Positions 9,259 to 18,028 of a stretch of DNA of 64,000 nt are shown piece by piece. Under the pieces are notes generated by a model. It was not told where the DNA came from. It saw only the letters and a program-made list of their open reading frames with translations, and made no database searches. The DNA comes from DSVZ01 sp964568145 (lineage in GTDB: Bacteria > Verrucomicrobiota > Verrucomicrobiia > Limisphaerales > J093), in NCBI GenBank assembly GCA_964568145.1, contig CAZMOZ010000004.1, positions 1-64,000 of the forward strand, given 5' to 3'. Every line of letters starts with the position of its first letter. The stretch's first letter is position 1. Both the position numbers and the translations under genes were made by a program.

Positions 9259-9326
9259 TGCAAGGTGGGTTGCCCCTCGCCGAGGGGGACACTTGCCGGC
9301 CTCTGGGCCAGAGGCCGGCTGGCTGC
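9259..9326 (-). repeat. Dispersed hairpin repeat, family A, copy 2 (inverted)
   Basis: Read on the minus strand it runs GCAGCC..CCGGCCTCTGG, then CCCCCTCGGCGAGGGG, then a CAACCCACCTTGC end: the same architecture as the copy at 7721. It lies just upstream of the UxaC-like start and overlaps the frame running on from the broken AsnC-type gene. Confidence 0.6.
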
Positions 9327-9384
9327 TCCCCGAGCCCCGCAAGCTGGGTGTCACGGAGCTCCGCCCTCCGAACGCACTCCCTGC

Positions 9385-9810
9385 AAATCCTTGATCCACC
9401 GCGATGGAGCGGCCGTCTTCCCGTTTGTCATGGCTGCGGAAGGCGAACATCGTCTCGCTGTCCACGATGCCCTCGGTCTTGAGCAGGTGGTCCGTGATGA
9501 CGGATTCGATCATGTCCAGCAAGTCGCAGCGGAGGATGACCAGCAGGTCGTGCCGGCCGGAGATGGAGTACACGTCGGAGACCGCCGGGAGGCTAGAGCG
9601 TTTCCAATAAAACTGTGGCCGCTTGCGACAGCGTTTTTGGAGCGCGGCGTTCACGCCGCTTCAACGCCCGTCTGCCCGCGCACGGTGAAGCGGGCTGAAG
9701 CCCGCGCTCCCCATGCGGCCACAGCTTTAATTAAACCGCTCTAGGAGCTTCTCGGCCGTGCCGGTGACCTTCCGGTGGTCCACTTTCAGGAGAATGATGG
9801 CGGGGGCATG
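9385..9810 (-). pseudogene. Lrp/AsnC ligand-binding (RAM) domain gene, split by an insertion
   Basis: Two pieces of a stand-alone RAM domain are visible on the minus strand. The 5' piece (9810-9745) reads HAPAIILLKVDHRKVTGTAEKLL. The 3' piece (9594-9415) reads SLPAVSDVYSISGRHDLLV, then a DLLDMIESVITDHLLKTEGI stretch and ETMFAFRSHDKRE. Joined, they match the beta-alpha-beta-beta-alpha-beta order of AsnC effector domains of about 80-90 residues, including the conserved G.YD/GRHD turn and the T.T..AF end. A 152-bp inverted-repeat element sits between them. The pieces are also in different frames, and the only nearby ATG (9809) is out of frame with the 5' piece across a C5 run, so at least two further small lesions exist. 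It was probably a small effector-binding regulator; now nonfunctional. Confidence 0.75.
9593..9744. mobile_element. 152-bp MITE-like element with about 30-bp terminal inverted repeats
   Basis: The left end reads CTAGAGCGTTTCCAATAAAA then CTGTGGCCGC, and the right end, reverse-complemented, reads CTAGAGCGGTTTAATTAAAG then CTGTGGCCGC. Both ends are therefore near-identical terminal inverted repeats, bounded by CTAG (a TA duplication is possible). The interior has no coding frame and contains two similar palindromic blocks, GCGGCGTTCACGCCGC and GCGGGCTGAAGCCCGC, each next to GGAGCGC. It interrupts the AsnC-type gene. Size, lack of a transposase and a possible TA target suggest a non-autonomous element moved by an IS630/Tc1-like enzyme; no such enzyme is in the window. 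Confidence 0.75.
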
Positions 9811-9997
9811 GGTGATTGATCGTTTTTGTACGAGGCAGAACCAGGCTGCGCGCTGACTGCTGGCAATAATTCCAAACGCGTCAAACCTCAACCCGCATTC
9901 CGGCGCGCCGGCCGGGAGCCAATTCGGGCGAATGATCAGTTTGTCGGCTGTTCGGGCGCGGTTTATTCCACGGCTGCCTTTCGCGCCAGCTTTTGCC

Positions 9998-12790
9998 TCA
10001 CGGCGCGCCCGCCTTTTCCAGCGCCTCCCGGGCCTGCCGGCGGGCGTCCTCGTGGCGGGCATCGCCGGAGGCCGGTTCGTTGGCGGCCAGACGCCAGGCG
10101 GCGCGGGCCTCGTCCAGGCGGCCCAGCGCGGCGAGCGCGTTGCCCCGCCGCAGGTGGATGTGCGCCTCGCGGGCGTTTTCGAGCCGGCCGGTGGCGAGGT
10201 TCGGCGGGTACTCGAGCGCGCGGTTGAACTCGGCCAGCGCCTCCGCGGCGCACCCGGCCCGCAGGTGCGCGTCGCCCTGGGCCAGGTGGGCTTCCTCGAA
10301 CAAGTCGTGCGCCTCGCGCGCGCCTTCCCAGATGGTGATGCGCACCGAGTCGAGCAGGCGCGCGGTGGCCGCGTAATCGCCCAGCCGGCTGTGCGCGCGG
10401 GCGAGCAGGGCGACGAAATCGGAGCGGCCTTTGCCTTCCTCGAACGCGCCCTGGAGGCGGTCGCGAGCTTGGATCGTCAACGCGCGCTTGTCGGCATCCG
10501 AATCCGCCTTGTCGGCCGGCTCGAAGAGCACGCGGGCCAGATCGCGGGCGACGATGCAATCGCGTGAATCGGCTTGATTCGCCTTTTCGAGCCAGGCGCG
10601 GGCGGCGTTGAGATCGCGGTCGAGGGTTTTCGCGGCCATGCCCAACGCGCGGTAGGCGATGACGGGTTCGGCGCCAAGTTCGGCGGCACGTTGCCAGTGG
10701 GCGCGGGCCGCGTCGTGCCGGCCCAGGTGGAACAGCAAATGGCCAAGGCGCAGGTGCGCGGGGCCGTCCTGCGGGTGGTTTCGCACCGTGGCCTCAAGGG
10801 CCTCGAGGCTGGTAAAGCTCGCGGGCCACAGCGTGTCGGCGGGTTCGACGTCCATGAAAGCCGCTGCCGTGGGCGGGCCGGTTGGTCCCGCGCTGGCCGC
10901 GAGTTGCCGGGCCAGGGAATCGAGCGGGTCCAACGCGAGGTTCAAGGCGGCCATGTGCCGGGCCTGGGTCGGCTGACCGAGGTGGTGGTGGGCCAGCGCG
11001 AGGGTGTTGCGGCAAGCCGGGTCCGCCTGCCAGGGGCCGGGGTCGGCCAGGGCCGCGACCGCGCCGGCCGGGTCCTGCTGGCGCATCAACAAGCGGGCGG
11101 CCAGCAGCCGGCCGGCCACGGCGGTGGCGGGGTCCAGCGCGGCTTTCCACGCTGCTTCCAACGCTGCGGGGAGGTGGCCGAGCCGGTCTTGGGCGACGGC
11201 CAGCACGTACCAGGGGCGGCCGTTGTCCGGCGCGACGTCCAGCACTGCTTGCGCCGCCTTGGCCGCCGCGGCGGGGTCGCGATCCAGGTTCAAGTTCGCG
11301 AGGCCGCTGTGGGCCTCGACGCATTTCGGGTCTTTTTCCAGCGCGCGGCGGAACCTGGCTTCGGCCTCGGGAAATCTTGCGAACAAGAACTCGTTCCAGC
11401 CCGCTTGGGCGAACTCGGCGGCGGTCTGCGGCGGGGACTTCTTCTCTGGCGGCTGGCGCACCGGGAGGTCGAGCGGGAAACGGAAGCGGGCCAGGGTTTC
11501 CCGGCCTTTGGCGAGTTCGATTTCAACCGGCTCCGGCGCGTCACCGAGTTCCAGCGCGAGTTCGACCGGTTTCCGCGGCGTCACGTTGCATCGCGCACTC
11601 GCAAGCTGGCGATGGTCTTTCGACGCCTTCACCTGAACCCCCTTCCACGTGCCTGTGCCCAGCATTCGCAACCGCAGCTTGCCGCCTTCCCGCGCCGCGT
11701 TTACCGCCACGTCCTTGTTGGCGAACGTGAACCCGCCAATGCCGTGGATCGGGTACCACCACTCTTTCCACTCGACCGCTTCGCACGGATCAAGCCGGCC
11801 GACCTCGCCTTGCGTGAGCAGCGGACCGGTCTGGACCTCGTTGTACGGGCCGTCGTCGTCGGTGAGATCGGCCTGGTGCATCGTGCCATAGCCGCCCCAG
11901 CCCCATGTCCACGCCTTCTTGCCGGGGAGTTGGTGATGGTTCGCGTAAGCCACCACGCCGCGGTCGAGGTCGTCGTTGTACGAGCCGAAGAAATCCTGGT
12001 CGCAATGCCAGGCGAAGATCGAGGAGGCGTCCTGGTAATTCGTGCCGTGGCTGAGGTCCTTGCCCTCGTGGAATGGCCAGTTGAAGAACTTCTCCGCACC
12101 GTGATCGGTGCCGAGCGTCATGGGGTAGATGAAGCGAAAGCCCGGCGTGTTCGGCACGGCCGTGCAGTTCCAGAAGTAGTACGGCCGGACGTACTCGGTG
12201 GGATTGTAGATGCGGATGCGCTCCTCGAGGAACGAGCGGCCGGGCCGCAGCGTGAGGACCACCGTCCATTTCGTGCGATAGATGCACTCGGTCTCACCGA
12301 TGGCGACCGACTGCGATCCGTCCTTTTCGCGCGGCAGGATCAGGACATCCACCGGCTGCAGGCAACTGACGGTGTGGCCTTGCGGGCCGGTGTTCCATTC
12401 GATGCCACCGCTGGTCCACGCGCCCGCCTGGCCAATGAGCGCGGGCTTGATCACGTGGTTGACGTAGAACATCGGCTGGCCGGTGGTCTTGTTGATGACC
12501 TCGTGCACTTTGCCGCCGAGTTCGGGCAGGATCGTCAGCCGCAGGCAGTCGTTCTCGAGGACGACGGTCTGATAAGTGCGATTGGTCTTCTCGCGGCTGA
12601 GGAAGTCGAGCATCGGGTAGGGGTAGATGTTCACGCCATCGGTGCCGCGGAAGTACGGGTGTTTGACGGCGGCCCAGGGATAGGTGGACAGCGTGATCGT
12701 GCCGCGCGCGGCGCGGACGGTGTCCCCGGCCAGCGGAAAACCTCCGCCGAGCACGGCCCCGGCAGTGAGCAGGACGGCCAACGTTTTCAT
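9998..12790 (-). CDS. Secreted DUF5107 and TPR protein
   Basis: Exported 930-residue protein starting with a signal peptide (MKTLAVLLTAGAVLGGGFPL). The N-terminal third has the DUF5107 pattern: ENDCLRLTILPELGGKVHEV, SGGIEWNTGPQGHT, and aromatic-rich strands such as RPYYFWNCTAVPN and WAWxWGGYG-type segments. This is a fold resembling galactose-mutarotase-type carbohydrate-active proteins. From about residue 450 to the end it is a chain of TPR-like helical repeats with periodic A, G and P positions. Such proteins are found in polysaccharide-degrading bacteria and are predicted to bind or process glycans in the periplasm or outside the cell; the enzymatic role is unknown. ATG 12790 is chosen for its signal peptide. 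Confidence 0.8.
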   Translation of the reverse strand: MKTLAVLLTAGAVLGGGFPLAGDTVRAARGTITLSTYPWAAVKHPYFRGTDGVNIYPYPMLDFLSREKTNRTYQTVVLENDCLRLTILPELGGKVHEVINKTTGQPMFYVNHVIKPALIGQAGAWTSGGIEWNTGPQGHTVSCLQPVDVLILPREKDGSQSVAIGETECIYRTKWTVVLTLRPGRSFLEERIRIYNPTEYVRPYYFWNCTAVPNTPGFRFIYPMTLGTDHGAEKFFNWPFHEGKDLSHGTNYQDASSIFAWHCDQDFFGSYNDDLDRGVVAYANHHQLPGKKAWTWGWGGYGTMHQADLTDDDGPYNEVQTGPLLTQGEVGRLDPCEAVEWKEWWYPIHGIGGFTFANKDVAVNAAREGGKLRLRMLGTGTWKGVQVKASKDHRQLASARCNVTPRKPVELALELGDAPEPVEIELAKGRETLARFRFPLDLPVRQPPEKKSPPQTAAEFAQAGWNEFLFARFPEAEARFRRALEKDPKCVEAHSGLANLNLDRDPAAAAKAAQAVLDVAPDNGRPWYVLAVAQDRLGHLPAALEAAWKAALDPATAVAGRLLAARLLMRQQDPAGAVAALADPGPWQADPACRNTLALAHHHLGQPTQARHMAALNLALDPLDSLARQLAASAGPTGPPTAAAFMDVEPADTLWPASFTSLEALEATVRNHPQDGPAHLRLGHLLFHLGRHDAARAHWQRAAELGAEPVIAYRALGMAAKTLDRDLNAARAWLEKANQADSRDCIVARDLARVLFEPADKADSDADKRALTIQARDRLQGAFEEGKGRSDFVALLARAHSRLGDYAATARLLDSVRITIWEGAREAHDLFEEAHLAQGDAHLRAGCAAEALAEFNRALEYPPNLATGRLENAREAHIHLRRGNALAALGRLDEARAAWRLAANEPASGDARHEDARRQAREALEKAGAP

Positions 12791-12956
12791 GGGGGCTGAA
12801 GGTGGAGACGAGTATGGTCTTTCGGCCGCCCGCGAGCCAGGGGGAAAGGCGCGGACGGGCCGGGAGGCAGTTTTGGGCCTGCCCGCCTGCGCCGGAGGCG
12901 CCCGTTCACTGCCGGGCGGGGGCGCTGGCGTGACGGCGTGAATGCGACGGTGGGGT

Positions 12957-14325
12957 TCAGGATTTCCGCCCCTGCCCGAGGCGGCGGAAAAGAAACTCGG
13001 TTTCCGGTTTCACCGGTTTGCCTTCGACTTCCAGCACCGGATAGGCCAGCAGGTTGATCGGGCCGGAGGCTGGAAGCGGATCCACCACCAGATCGCGGCC
13101 CTGGCTGAGTTCGATGCGGTTGGCCGGGTGATGCCCGAAATAGTACGTGGCCAGGCTCGAGTACTTGTCCGCCTCACTGATGTCCACCGGCCACCACTTG
13201 CCGTCGGCGAAGAACTCGGCCCAGCAGTGGTAGCCGTCAATCCGGCCGACGTCGCGCTCGGAAGGGACGGCGGCGCCGATGGCCAGCCGCGCCGGGATGC
13301 CCGCGGCCCGCGCCAGGGCGATGAAATAGGCGTGGTAGTCCGAGCAGTTGCCCGTGCCCACGTGGCACGCGTAGGTGGCATCGCCCACACCCCAGCCGGA
13401 GCCGTAGCGCTGGTAACGCAGCCGCTCGATCACGTGATCGTAGAGCGCGCGGGCGCGCATCAGGTCGGTTCCCTTCCCGGCGGTGACCTGTTCGGCGATG
13501 GACCGGAAATTATGGTCGTGGGGGACCAGACGCTCCGGGTGCAGGTATTTCGGCACGATGGCATCCGTCTCCGCCGGGGAGTAAGCCGCCTTCTCGAGAC
13601 GCTGAACGCGGTATTTGATCTCGATGATCTGGCCGCTGTCAGCGGGGCCGGCCGTCAGAAACAGCACCATGTTGCCGTGCGTCTGATCCACCAATTCCTT
13701 CCACCGCCCCGATGCGCGGATTGCTTCGATCTGCACAGTCTGAAAACGGTCGGACCTGGCCAGCGGCAGCCACAACTGCGCCGGCGCGGAAAGCTCCGGC
13801 AGCCGGACGCGGTAGATGAACTCGAACTCGTCCCGGCCGTTGATCACGCCCAGCAGGCGCTTGGACGCTTTCCTGACCGGCACCCGCCGCCACGTGCCGT
13901 CGCGCTTCTGTTCCCAGGTATAAAGCGGCTGGCCGTTGATCTTGTGGACCGTGGTTTCGGTGACCCGCATCGCGCCGGGGTCGCCGGCGAGGAAGAAGTC
14001 AACGTCGTACACCTCGCCATCGGTGCCCACCAGGTCCACGCAGGCGAAGTGGCGGCGCGGGCCGAGGTTTGCCAGGTACTCGGTGTGAACGCGGACCAGC
14101 TTGAGCTGAAGCTTTTTTTTTATCGAAGGCCAACCTGAAGTACCCGCCGCCGGCGCGGATCTGCCCGGCGATGTGTTGTTCAATCCCGGCCTGGATGTCG
14201 GCCGTGACCACATGCGGGGTTGGCGCAGGTTCGCCGGCCGGCTTGGTCGCCGGCTGTGAGGCCGTGGCGCCCGCCAGCACGCCGGCCAGGGACAAGATTC
14301 CAAAGCGAGCGGTGAAGGTGTTCAT
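12957..14325 (-). CDS. Secreted transglutaminase-like protein, apparent frameshift at A9 run
   Basis: Papain-like transglutaminase fold. Catalytic Cys is in VGTGNCSDYHAYF (near base 13350), His in GYHCWAEFF (near 13225) and Asp in WPVDISEADK (near 13185), in the canonical C-H-D order. The proper N-terminus is MNTFTARFGILSLAGVLAG at ATG 14325, with a signal peptide. That frame runs to ..YFRLAFDKK and then leaves the domain frame at a run of nine A (minus strand; T9 at 14113-14121). Eight A would join it to KLQLKLVRVHTEYLANLGP and give one protein of about 455 residues. Either the gene is broken, the run is a sequencing error, or slippage at the run makes the full product. It faces the EPS locus across a divergent intergenic region. 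Confidence 0.7.
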
Positions 14326-14377
14326 CGCTGATCGTGGCCTCGCCGCTGTCGGTGGGCGGCACTCGCTGCTGTAGTGA

Positions 14378-14557
14378 TTATTTGGGATGTTCGGGCTTGG
14401 TGGGGTGCTCCGAGCCGGACGGGTGCTCGGACTTTTTCGGGTGCTCGGACTTGCTTGCGCCTTCGTCCGAACTCTTGCAGGCGGTCAGGCCCAGGGAGAG
14501 CCCGAAGCCGACGAGTGCCACCAGCGCGAACCTCCGGAGGTGACTGGTTGTTTTCAT
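14378..14557 (-). CDS. Small lipoprotein with EHP repeats
   Basis: A 59-codon frame from ATG 14557 to TAA 14378. The N-terminus KTTSHLRRFALVALVGFGL continues to a lipobox LTAC with Cys27, so it should be lipidated. The mature 33 residues are nearly all repeats: KSEHPKK, SEHPSG, SEHPTK, PEHPK, giving four EHP units at 6- to 7-residue spacing. His and Glu clusters could bind metal ions. It sits 52 bases upstream of the transglutaminase-like gene on the same strand and may share its transcript. I know of similar tiny EHP lipoproteins in Verrucomicrobia but no assigned function. Confidence 0.7.
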   Translation of the reverse strand: MKTTSHLRRFALVALVGFGLSLGLTACKSSDEGASKSEHPKKSEHPSGSEHPTKPEHPK

Positions 14558-15080
14558 AGCTTCGCGTTTCCAAACGGCGTCATTGGTGTGGTCGGAATAT
14601 GGCCGAGGTTACGGTCATGTCCAACCCGGGGTTCCTTCTGGCGGTCCTCATGCGAGTTACGTGAAACCTGGCCCTGGATCGGCCGATGCTTGCATGGGCT
14701 GATCGTGCGTTGCCGGGATGACGACGGGCGTGCCCGGAACGGGTGAAATCCACTGGCATAGAGCGGCTCCGGTTATTGGCCAAACCCGCGAAGCGCGCTG
14801 CTTGGGCGGAATGATGGTCCTGCCCCCGCCCATGCACTGTCCGGTTGAAAGTCCGATTTTGCCCTGCCAATTCGTGATAAACCTTACAGGATTGTACGCA
14901 GATCGGACTTGAGGCAGCGATTGTCATGCCGTCAAAGAGCCGGGTTCTTCGAGGCACAAAAAGGACTTGCGCGAGCGGCCTGGTTCGACTACTTCGTTAA
15001 ATCCGTATTGAACGAACCGGTGCGTTTGACTTTCTGACCGGTGCCAATACAACCAGCGACTGCGAAGTGACCGGGACGAA
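14558..15080. promoter_or_regulatory. Divergent intergenic region upstream of the EPS locus
   Basis: A 523-base gap between the minus-strand lipoprotein and the + strand regulator. No coding frame is persuasive. It contains a perfect 9-base inverted repeat, AAGTCCGAT at 14849-14857 and ATCGGACTT at 14902-14910, 44 bases apart, which could be a binding site for the adjacent regulator. A promoter-like pair lies close to that gene. This is the only long divergent gap ahead of about 42 kb of + strand genes, so main locus promoters probably lie here. Confidence 0.4.
15026..15053 (+). promoter_or_regulatory. Candidate sigma-70-type promoter for the regulator
   Basis: TTGACT (15026-15031) and TACAAC (15048-15053) with a 16-base spacer, ending 27 bases before the GTG start. 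Two direct ACCGGTGC copies (15016-15023 and 15037-15044) flank and overlap the -35/spacer region and could form an operator. Predicted by eye only. Confidence 0.3.
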
Positions 15081-15602
15081 GTGTCTTTAGGCTCCGCAAT
15101 CCGCGAACCCGAAGTGGCCGTTCAGTCCAGAGGCAAGCTCCAGCTCATCGAGGTGGTGGGGAATCTTTGTCGCCGTCTGGGGCTGCCCCGGACGGTGGGC
15201 CAGATTTACGGCCTGTTGTTCCTGTCGCCCAAGGCGCTTTCGCTGGAGGAAATCGCGGAGGGGCTGGGCATCAGCAAGGCCAGCGCGAGCACCGGCACCC
15301 GTCAGCTCGCGTCGCTCGGCGCCGTGCGCAAGGTCTGGGTGCCCGGCCGGCGCAAGGACCACTTCGAGGCCATTCCCGAGATCGGCAGCCTGGTGCGTAA
15401 CGCGTACCGGGAGATCGTCAAACCGCGCCTCGATGCCGCGCAATGGCGCGTGGAGCAGGTGACGGAATCGTTGCAGGCCGACCGGGACAAAGGAGTGCTG
15501 ACGCCGGAGGAATTCGCCTTTTGCCAGAGCCGGCTGGAATCGCTGGGCCGGATGCAGAAAAGCCTTCAGTCGTTTGCGCCGTTGATCGAGAAGTTCCTGT
15601 AG
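15081..15602 (+). CDS. MarR/GbsR-type transcriptional regulator
   Basis: 173 residues with a winged-helix DNA-binding region. LSPKALSLEEIAEGLGISKAS followed by ASTGTRQLASLGAVRKVWVP is a clear helix-turn-helix and wing, and KDHFEAIPEIGSLVRNAYRE begins the helical dimerisation part. The pattern fits the GbsR subgroup of MarR proteins. It is the first gene of the large + strand locus and lies 75 bases before the nucleotide-sugar dehydrogenase, so it probably controls the exopolysaccharide genes. The start is GTG 15081 after a weak GGGAC Shine-Dalgarno-like stretch; no ATG fits the alignment better. Confidence 0.8.
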   Translation: MSLGSAIREPEVAVQSRGKLQLIEVVGNLCRRLGLPRTVGQIYGLLFLSPKALSLEEIAEGLGISKASASTGTRQLASLGAVRKVWVPGRRKDHFEAIPEIGSLVRNAYREIVKPRLDAAQWRVEQVTESLQADRDKGVLTPEEFAFCQSRLESLGRMQKSLQSFAPLIEKFL

Positions 15603-15677
15603 GCCCAACGCTGAAGTTGCCCCGGGCGCCAGCGTCAGTCCGGTGCCCTTTCAGAGTCCGGTTTCCGACCAAACACC

Positions 15678-16985
15678 ATGCAATCCACCACCGCCCAGCA
15701 ACCCATCGCCATTGTCGGCCTCGGCTACGTCGGACTGCCGCTGTCCCTGCAATTCGCCCGCTCCAGCGTGCCGGTGCTCGGGCTCGACATTGACCCGGCC
15801 AAGGTCCAGTCCCTCACCGCCCGCCAGAGCTACATCAAGCACATCCCGGACGCCGCCATCGCGGAGCAAGTGGCGGCCGGGCGGTTTGCGGCCTCGACGG
15901 ATTTCAGCCGCGTGCGCGAGGTGTCGGCGGTCATCATCTGCGTGCCCACGCCGCTGAACAAGAACCGCGAGCCGGACATTTCGTACATTCTGCAAACGGG
16001 CGAGGTGGTCGCGCCGCACCTCGCCCGCGGCACGCTGGTGGTGCTGGAATCCACCACCTATCCCGGCACCACCGACGAAGACCTGCGCGCGGTGCTCGAA
16101 AAGGGTTCCGGCCTGAAAGCGGGTGTGGATTTTCACCTCGCGTTCAGTCCCGAGCGCGAAGACCCCGGCAACCCGAGGAGCGTCGTGGCGCAGATTCCCA
16201 AGGTGGTGGGCGGCCTCACGCCCGCCTGCCTGGAAAAGGCGCAGGCGCTGTACGGCCGCGCCATCCAGACGATCGTGCCCGTGTCGTCCTGCCGGGCCGC
16301 CGAGGCCACCAAGTTGCTCGAAAACATCTTCCGCGGCGTGAACATCGCCCTCGTGAACGAACTCAAGATCGTTTACAGCGCGATGGGCATTGACGTGTGG
16401 GAGGTGATCAACGCCGCCAAAACCAAGCCGTTCGGCTTCATGGCGTTCTATCCCGGCCCCGGCTTGGGCGGGCATTGCATCCCGATTGACCCGTTTTACC
16501 TCACCTGGAAGGCGCGCGAGTACGGCCAGCATACCCGCTTCATCGAACTGGCCGGCGAGGTCAACACCGCCATGCCCGAGTACGTGGTCAACCGCGTGGC
16601 GGAGGCGCTCAACGCGGTGAGGAAGCCGGTGAACGGCAGCCGCGTGCTGGTCCTGGGCCTCGCCTACAAGCCGGACGTGGACGACGACCGCGAATCGCCC
16701 AGCTACATCCTGCTCGACCTGCTCAAGAAGCGCGGTGCCGAGGTGGCTTATTACGATCCGCACGTGCCGGTCATCCGGCCCAGCCGCGAGCACGGCCATT
16801 GGGCGGGCACGCGGTCGGTGCCGTGGACGCGCGAAAGCATCGGCAGTTTCGACGTGGTCCTGATCGCCACGAACCACCAGGCGGTGGATTACCGCCAGCT
16901 CGCGGACTGGGCGCGGTGCATCGTGGACACGCGCAATGCCTTGGCCGGCGTGCCCACACAGCCGGGGCAGGTGTGGAAGGCGTAA
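15678..16985 (+). CDS. wbpA: UDP-N-acetylglucosamine 6-dehydrogenase-like (WbpA family)
   Basis: Two-step NAD-dependent oxidation of a UDP-hexose to a UDP-hexuronate. The N-terminal Rossmann motif is IVGLGYVGLPLSL, the catalytic Cys is in PGPGLGGHCIPIDP (about residue 268), and the C-terminal domain has LGLAYKPDVDDDRESPS. SYIKHIP near residue 52 and AFSPEREDPGN are typical of the WbpA/TviB group acting on UDP-GlcNAc rather than UDP-glucose. 435 residues, normal length. It would supply UDP-GlcNAc uronate for the polysaccharide. The epimerase gene follows 35 bases later. Confidence 0.88.
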   Translation: MQSTTAQQPIAIVGLGYVGLPLSLQFARSSVPVLGLDIDPAKVQSLTARQSYIKHIPDAAIAEQVAAGRFAASTDFSRVREVSAVIICVPTPLNKNREPDISYILQTGEVVAPHLARGTLVVLESTTYPGTTDEDLRAVLEKGSGLKAGVDFHLAFSPEREDPGNPRSVVAQIPKVVGGLTPACLEKAQALYGRAIQTIVPVSSCRAAEATKLLENIFRGVNIALVNELKIVYSAMGIDVWEVINAAKTKPFGFMAFYPGPGLGGHCIPIDPFYLTWKAREYGQHTRFIELAGEVNTAMPEYVVNRVAEALNAVRKPVNGSRVLVLGLAYKPDVDDDRESPSYILLDLLKKRGAEVAYYDPHVPVIRPSREHGHWAGTRSVPWTRESIGSFDVVLIATNHQAVDYRQLADWARCIVDTRNALAGVPTQPGQVWKA

Positions 16986-17020
16986 GACCGGGACAACCCG
17001 GCATCGCGTGTCCTGACGGC

Positions 17021-18028
17021 ATGAAAATCCTCCTCACCGGCGTGGCCGGGTTCATCGGGTACCACGTGGCCGAAAAACTTCTCGCCCGCGGCGACGAGGT
17101 CATCGGTCTGGACAGCGTCAACGACTACTACGATGTGCGGCTCAAGGAGGCGCGGCTGGCGCGGTTGAACGGGCGGCCCGGCTTCGAGTTTCACCGCCTG
17201 AACCTTGCCGACCGCGCGGGCATGGAACGGGTGTTTGCTGGGCTTCGTCCGCAACGGGTGATCCACCTGGCCGCGCAGGCCGGCGTGCGGTACTCGCTGA
17301 CGAATCCGCATGCCTACATCGAGAGCAACCTCGTGGGCTTCCTGCACATCCTCGAGGGCTGCCGGCGCCACGACGTCGAGCATCTGGTGTACGCCTCCTC
17401 GAGTTCGGTGTACGGCGCGAACACGCGGATGCCGTTCTCGGTGCACCACAACGTGGACCACCCGCTGAGCCTGTATGCGGCCAGCAAGAAGGCCAATGAG
17501 TTGATGGCGCACACCTACAGCCACCTGTACCACCTGCCCACCACCGGCCTGCGCTTCTTCACGGTCTATGGCCCCTGGGGCCGGCCGGACATGGCGCTGT
17601 TCCTCTTCACGAAGGCGATTCTCGAGGGGCGGCCGATTGACGTGTTCAACGAAGGCCGGATGCGCCGCGACTTCACGTACATTGACGACATCGTCGAAGG
17701 CGTGGTGCGCGTGGCCGACCGCGTGGCCACCGCCAACCCGCGCTGGTCCGGCGATGAGCCCGACCCCGGCACCAGTGCCGCGCCGTACCGCCTGTACAAC
17801 ATCGGCAACCACAACCCGGTTGAGCTGATGCGCCTGATCGAGGTGCTGGAAAAGGCCATCGGCCGCGCGGCCGTGAAGCGGCTCCTGCCCATGCAGCCGG
17901 GCGACGTGCCCGCGACCTACGCCGACGTGGACGATCTGATGCGCGACGTGGGCTTCAAGCCGGCCACGCCCATCGAGGCGGGCGTGGCGCGGTTCGTGGC
18001 GTGGTACCGGGAGTTTTACGGCGTGTGA
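17021..18028 (+). CDS. NAD-dependent UDP-uronate 4-epimerase-like (CapI type)
   Basis: Short-chain epimerase of 335 residues. GVAGFIGYHVAEKL is the NAD motif, LDSVNDYYDVRLKEARL is typical of UDP-glucuronate 4-epimerases, the catalytic pair is Y-AASK-K in LYAASKKANEL, and SSSSVYG supplies the Ser. The partner WbpA-like enzyme makes a uronic acid, so this enzyme likely converts a gluco- to a galacto-uronate. ATG 17021 is clear. Its stop overlaps the GTG of the nucleotidyltransferase gene. Confidence 0.87.
   Translation: MKILLTGVAGFIGYHVAEKLLARGDEVIGLDSVNDYYDVRLKEARLARLNGRPGFEFHRLNLADRAGMERVFAGLRPQRVIHLAAQAGVRYSLTNPHAYIESNLVGFLHILEGCRRHDVEHLVYASSSSVYGANTRMPFSVHHNVDHPLSLYAASKKANELMAHTYSHLYHLPTTGLRFFTVYGPWGRPDMALFLFTKAILEGRPIDVFNEGRMRRDFTYIDDIVEGVVRVADRVATANPRWSGDEPDPGTSAAPYRLYNIGNHNPVELMRLIEVLEKAIGRAAVKRLLPMQPGDVPATYADVDDLMRDVGFKPATPIEAGVARFVAWYREFYGV

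Noticed and set aside
7536..9482. 648-codon + strand frame opposite the uronate-isomerase-like gene
   Set aside because: Antisense shadow that also crosses repeats; no start signal or recognisable domain.
9998..10062. Treating the frame upstream of HAPAIILLKV as the true N-terminus of the AsnC-type gene
   Set aside because: That sequence overlaps the end of the DUF5107 gene and has no domain; the RAM domain begins near 9810.
10574..12799. 741-codon + strand frame opposite the DUF5107 protein
   Set aside because: Mirror of a strongly supported gene with signal peptide and DUF5107/TPR pattern.
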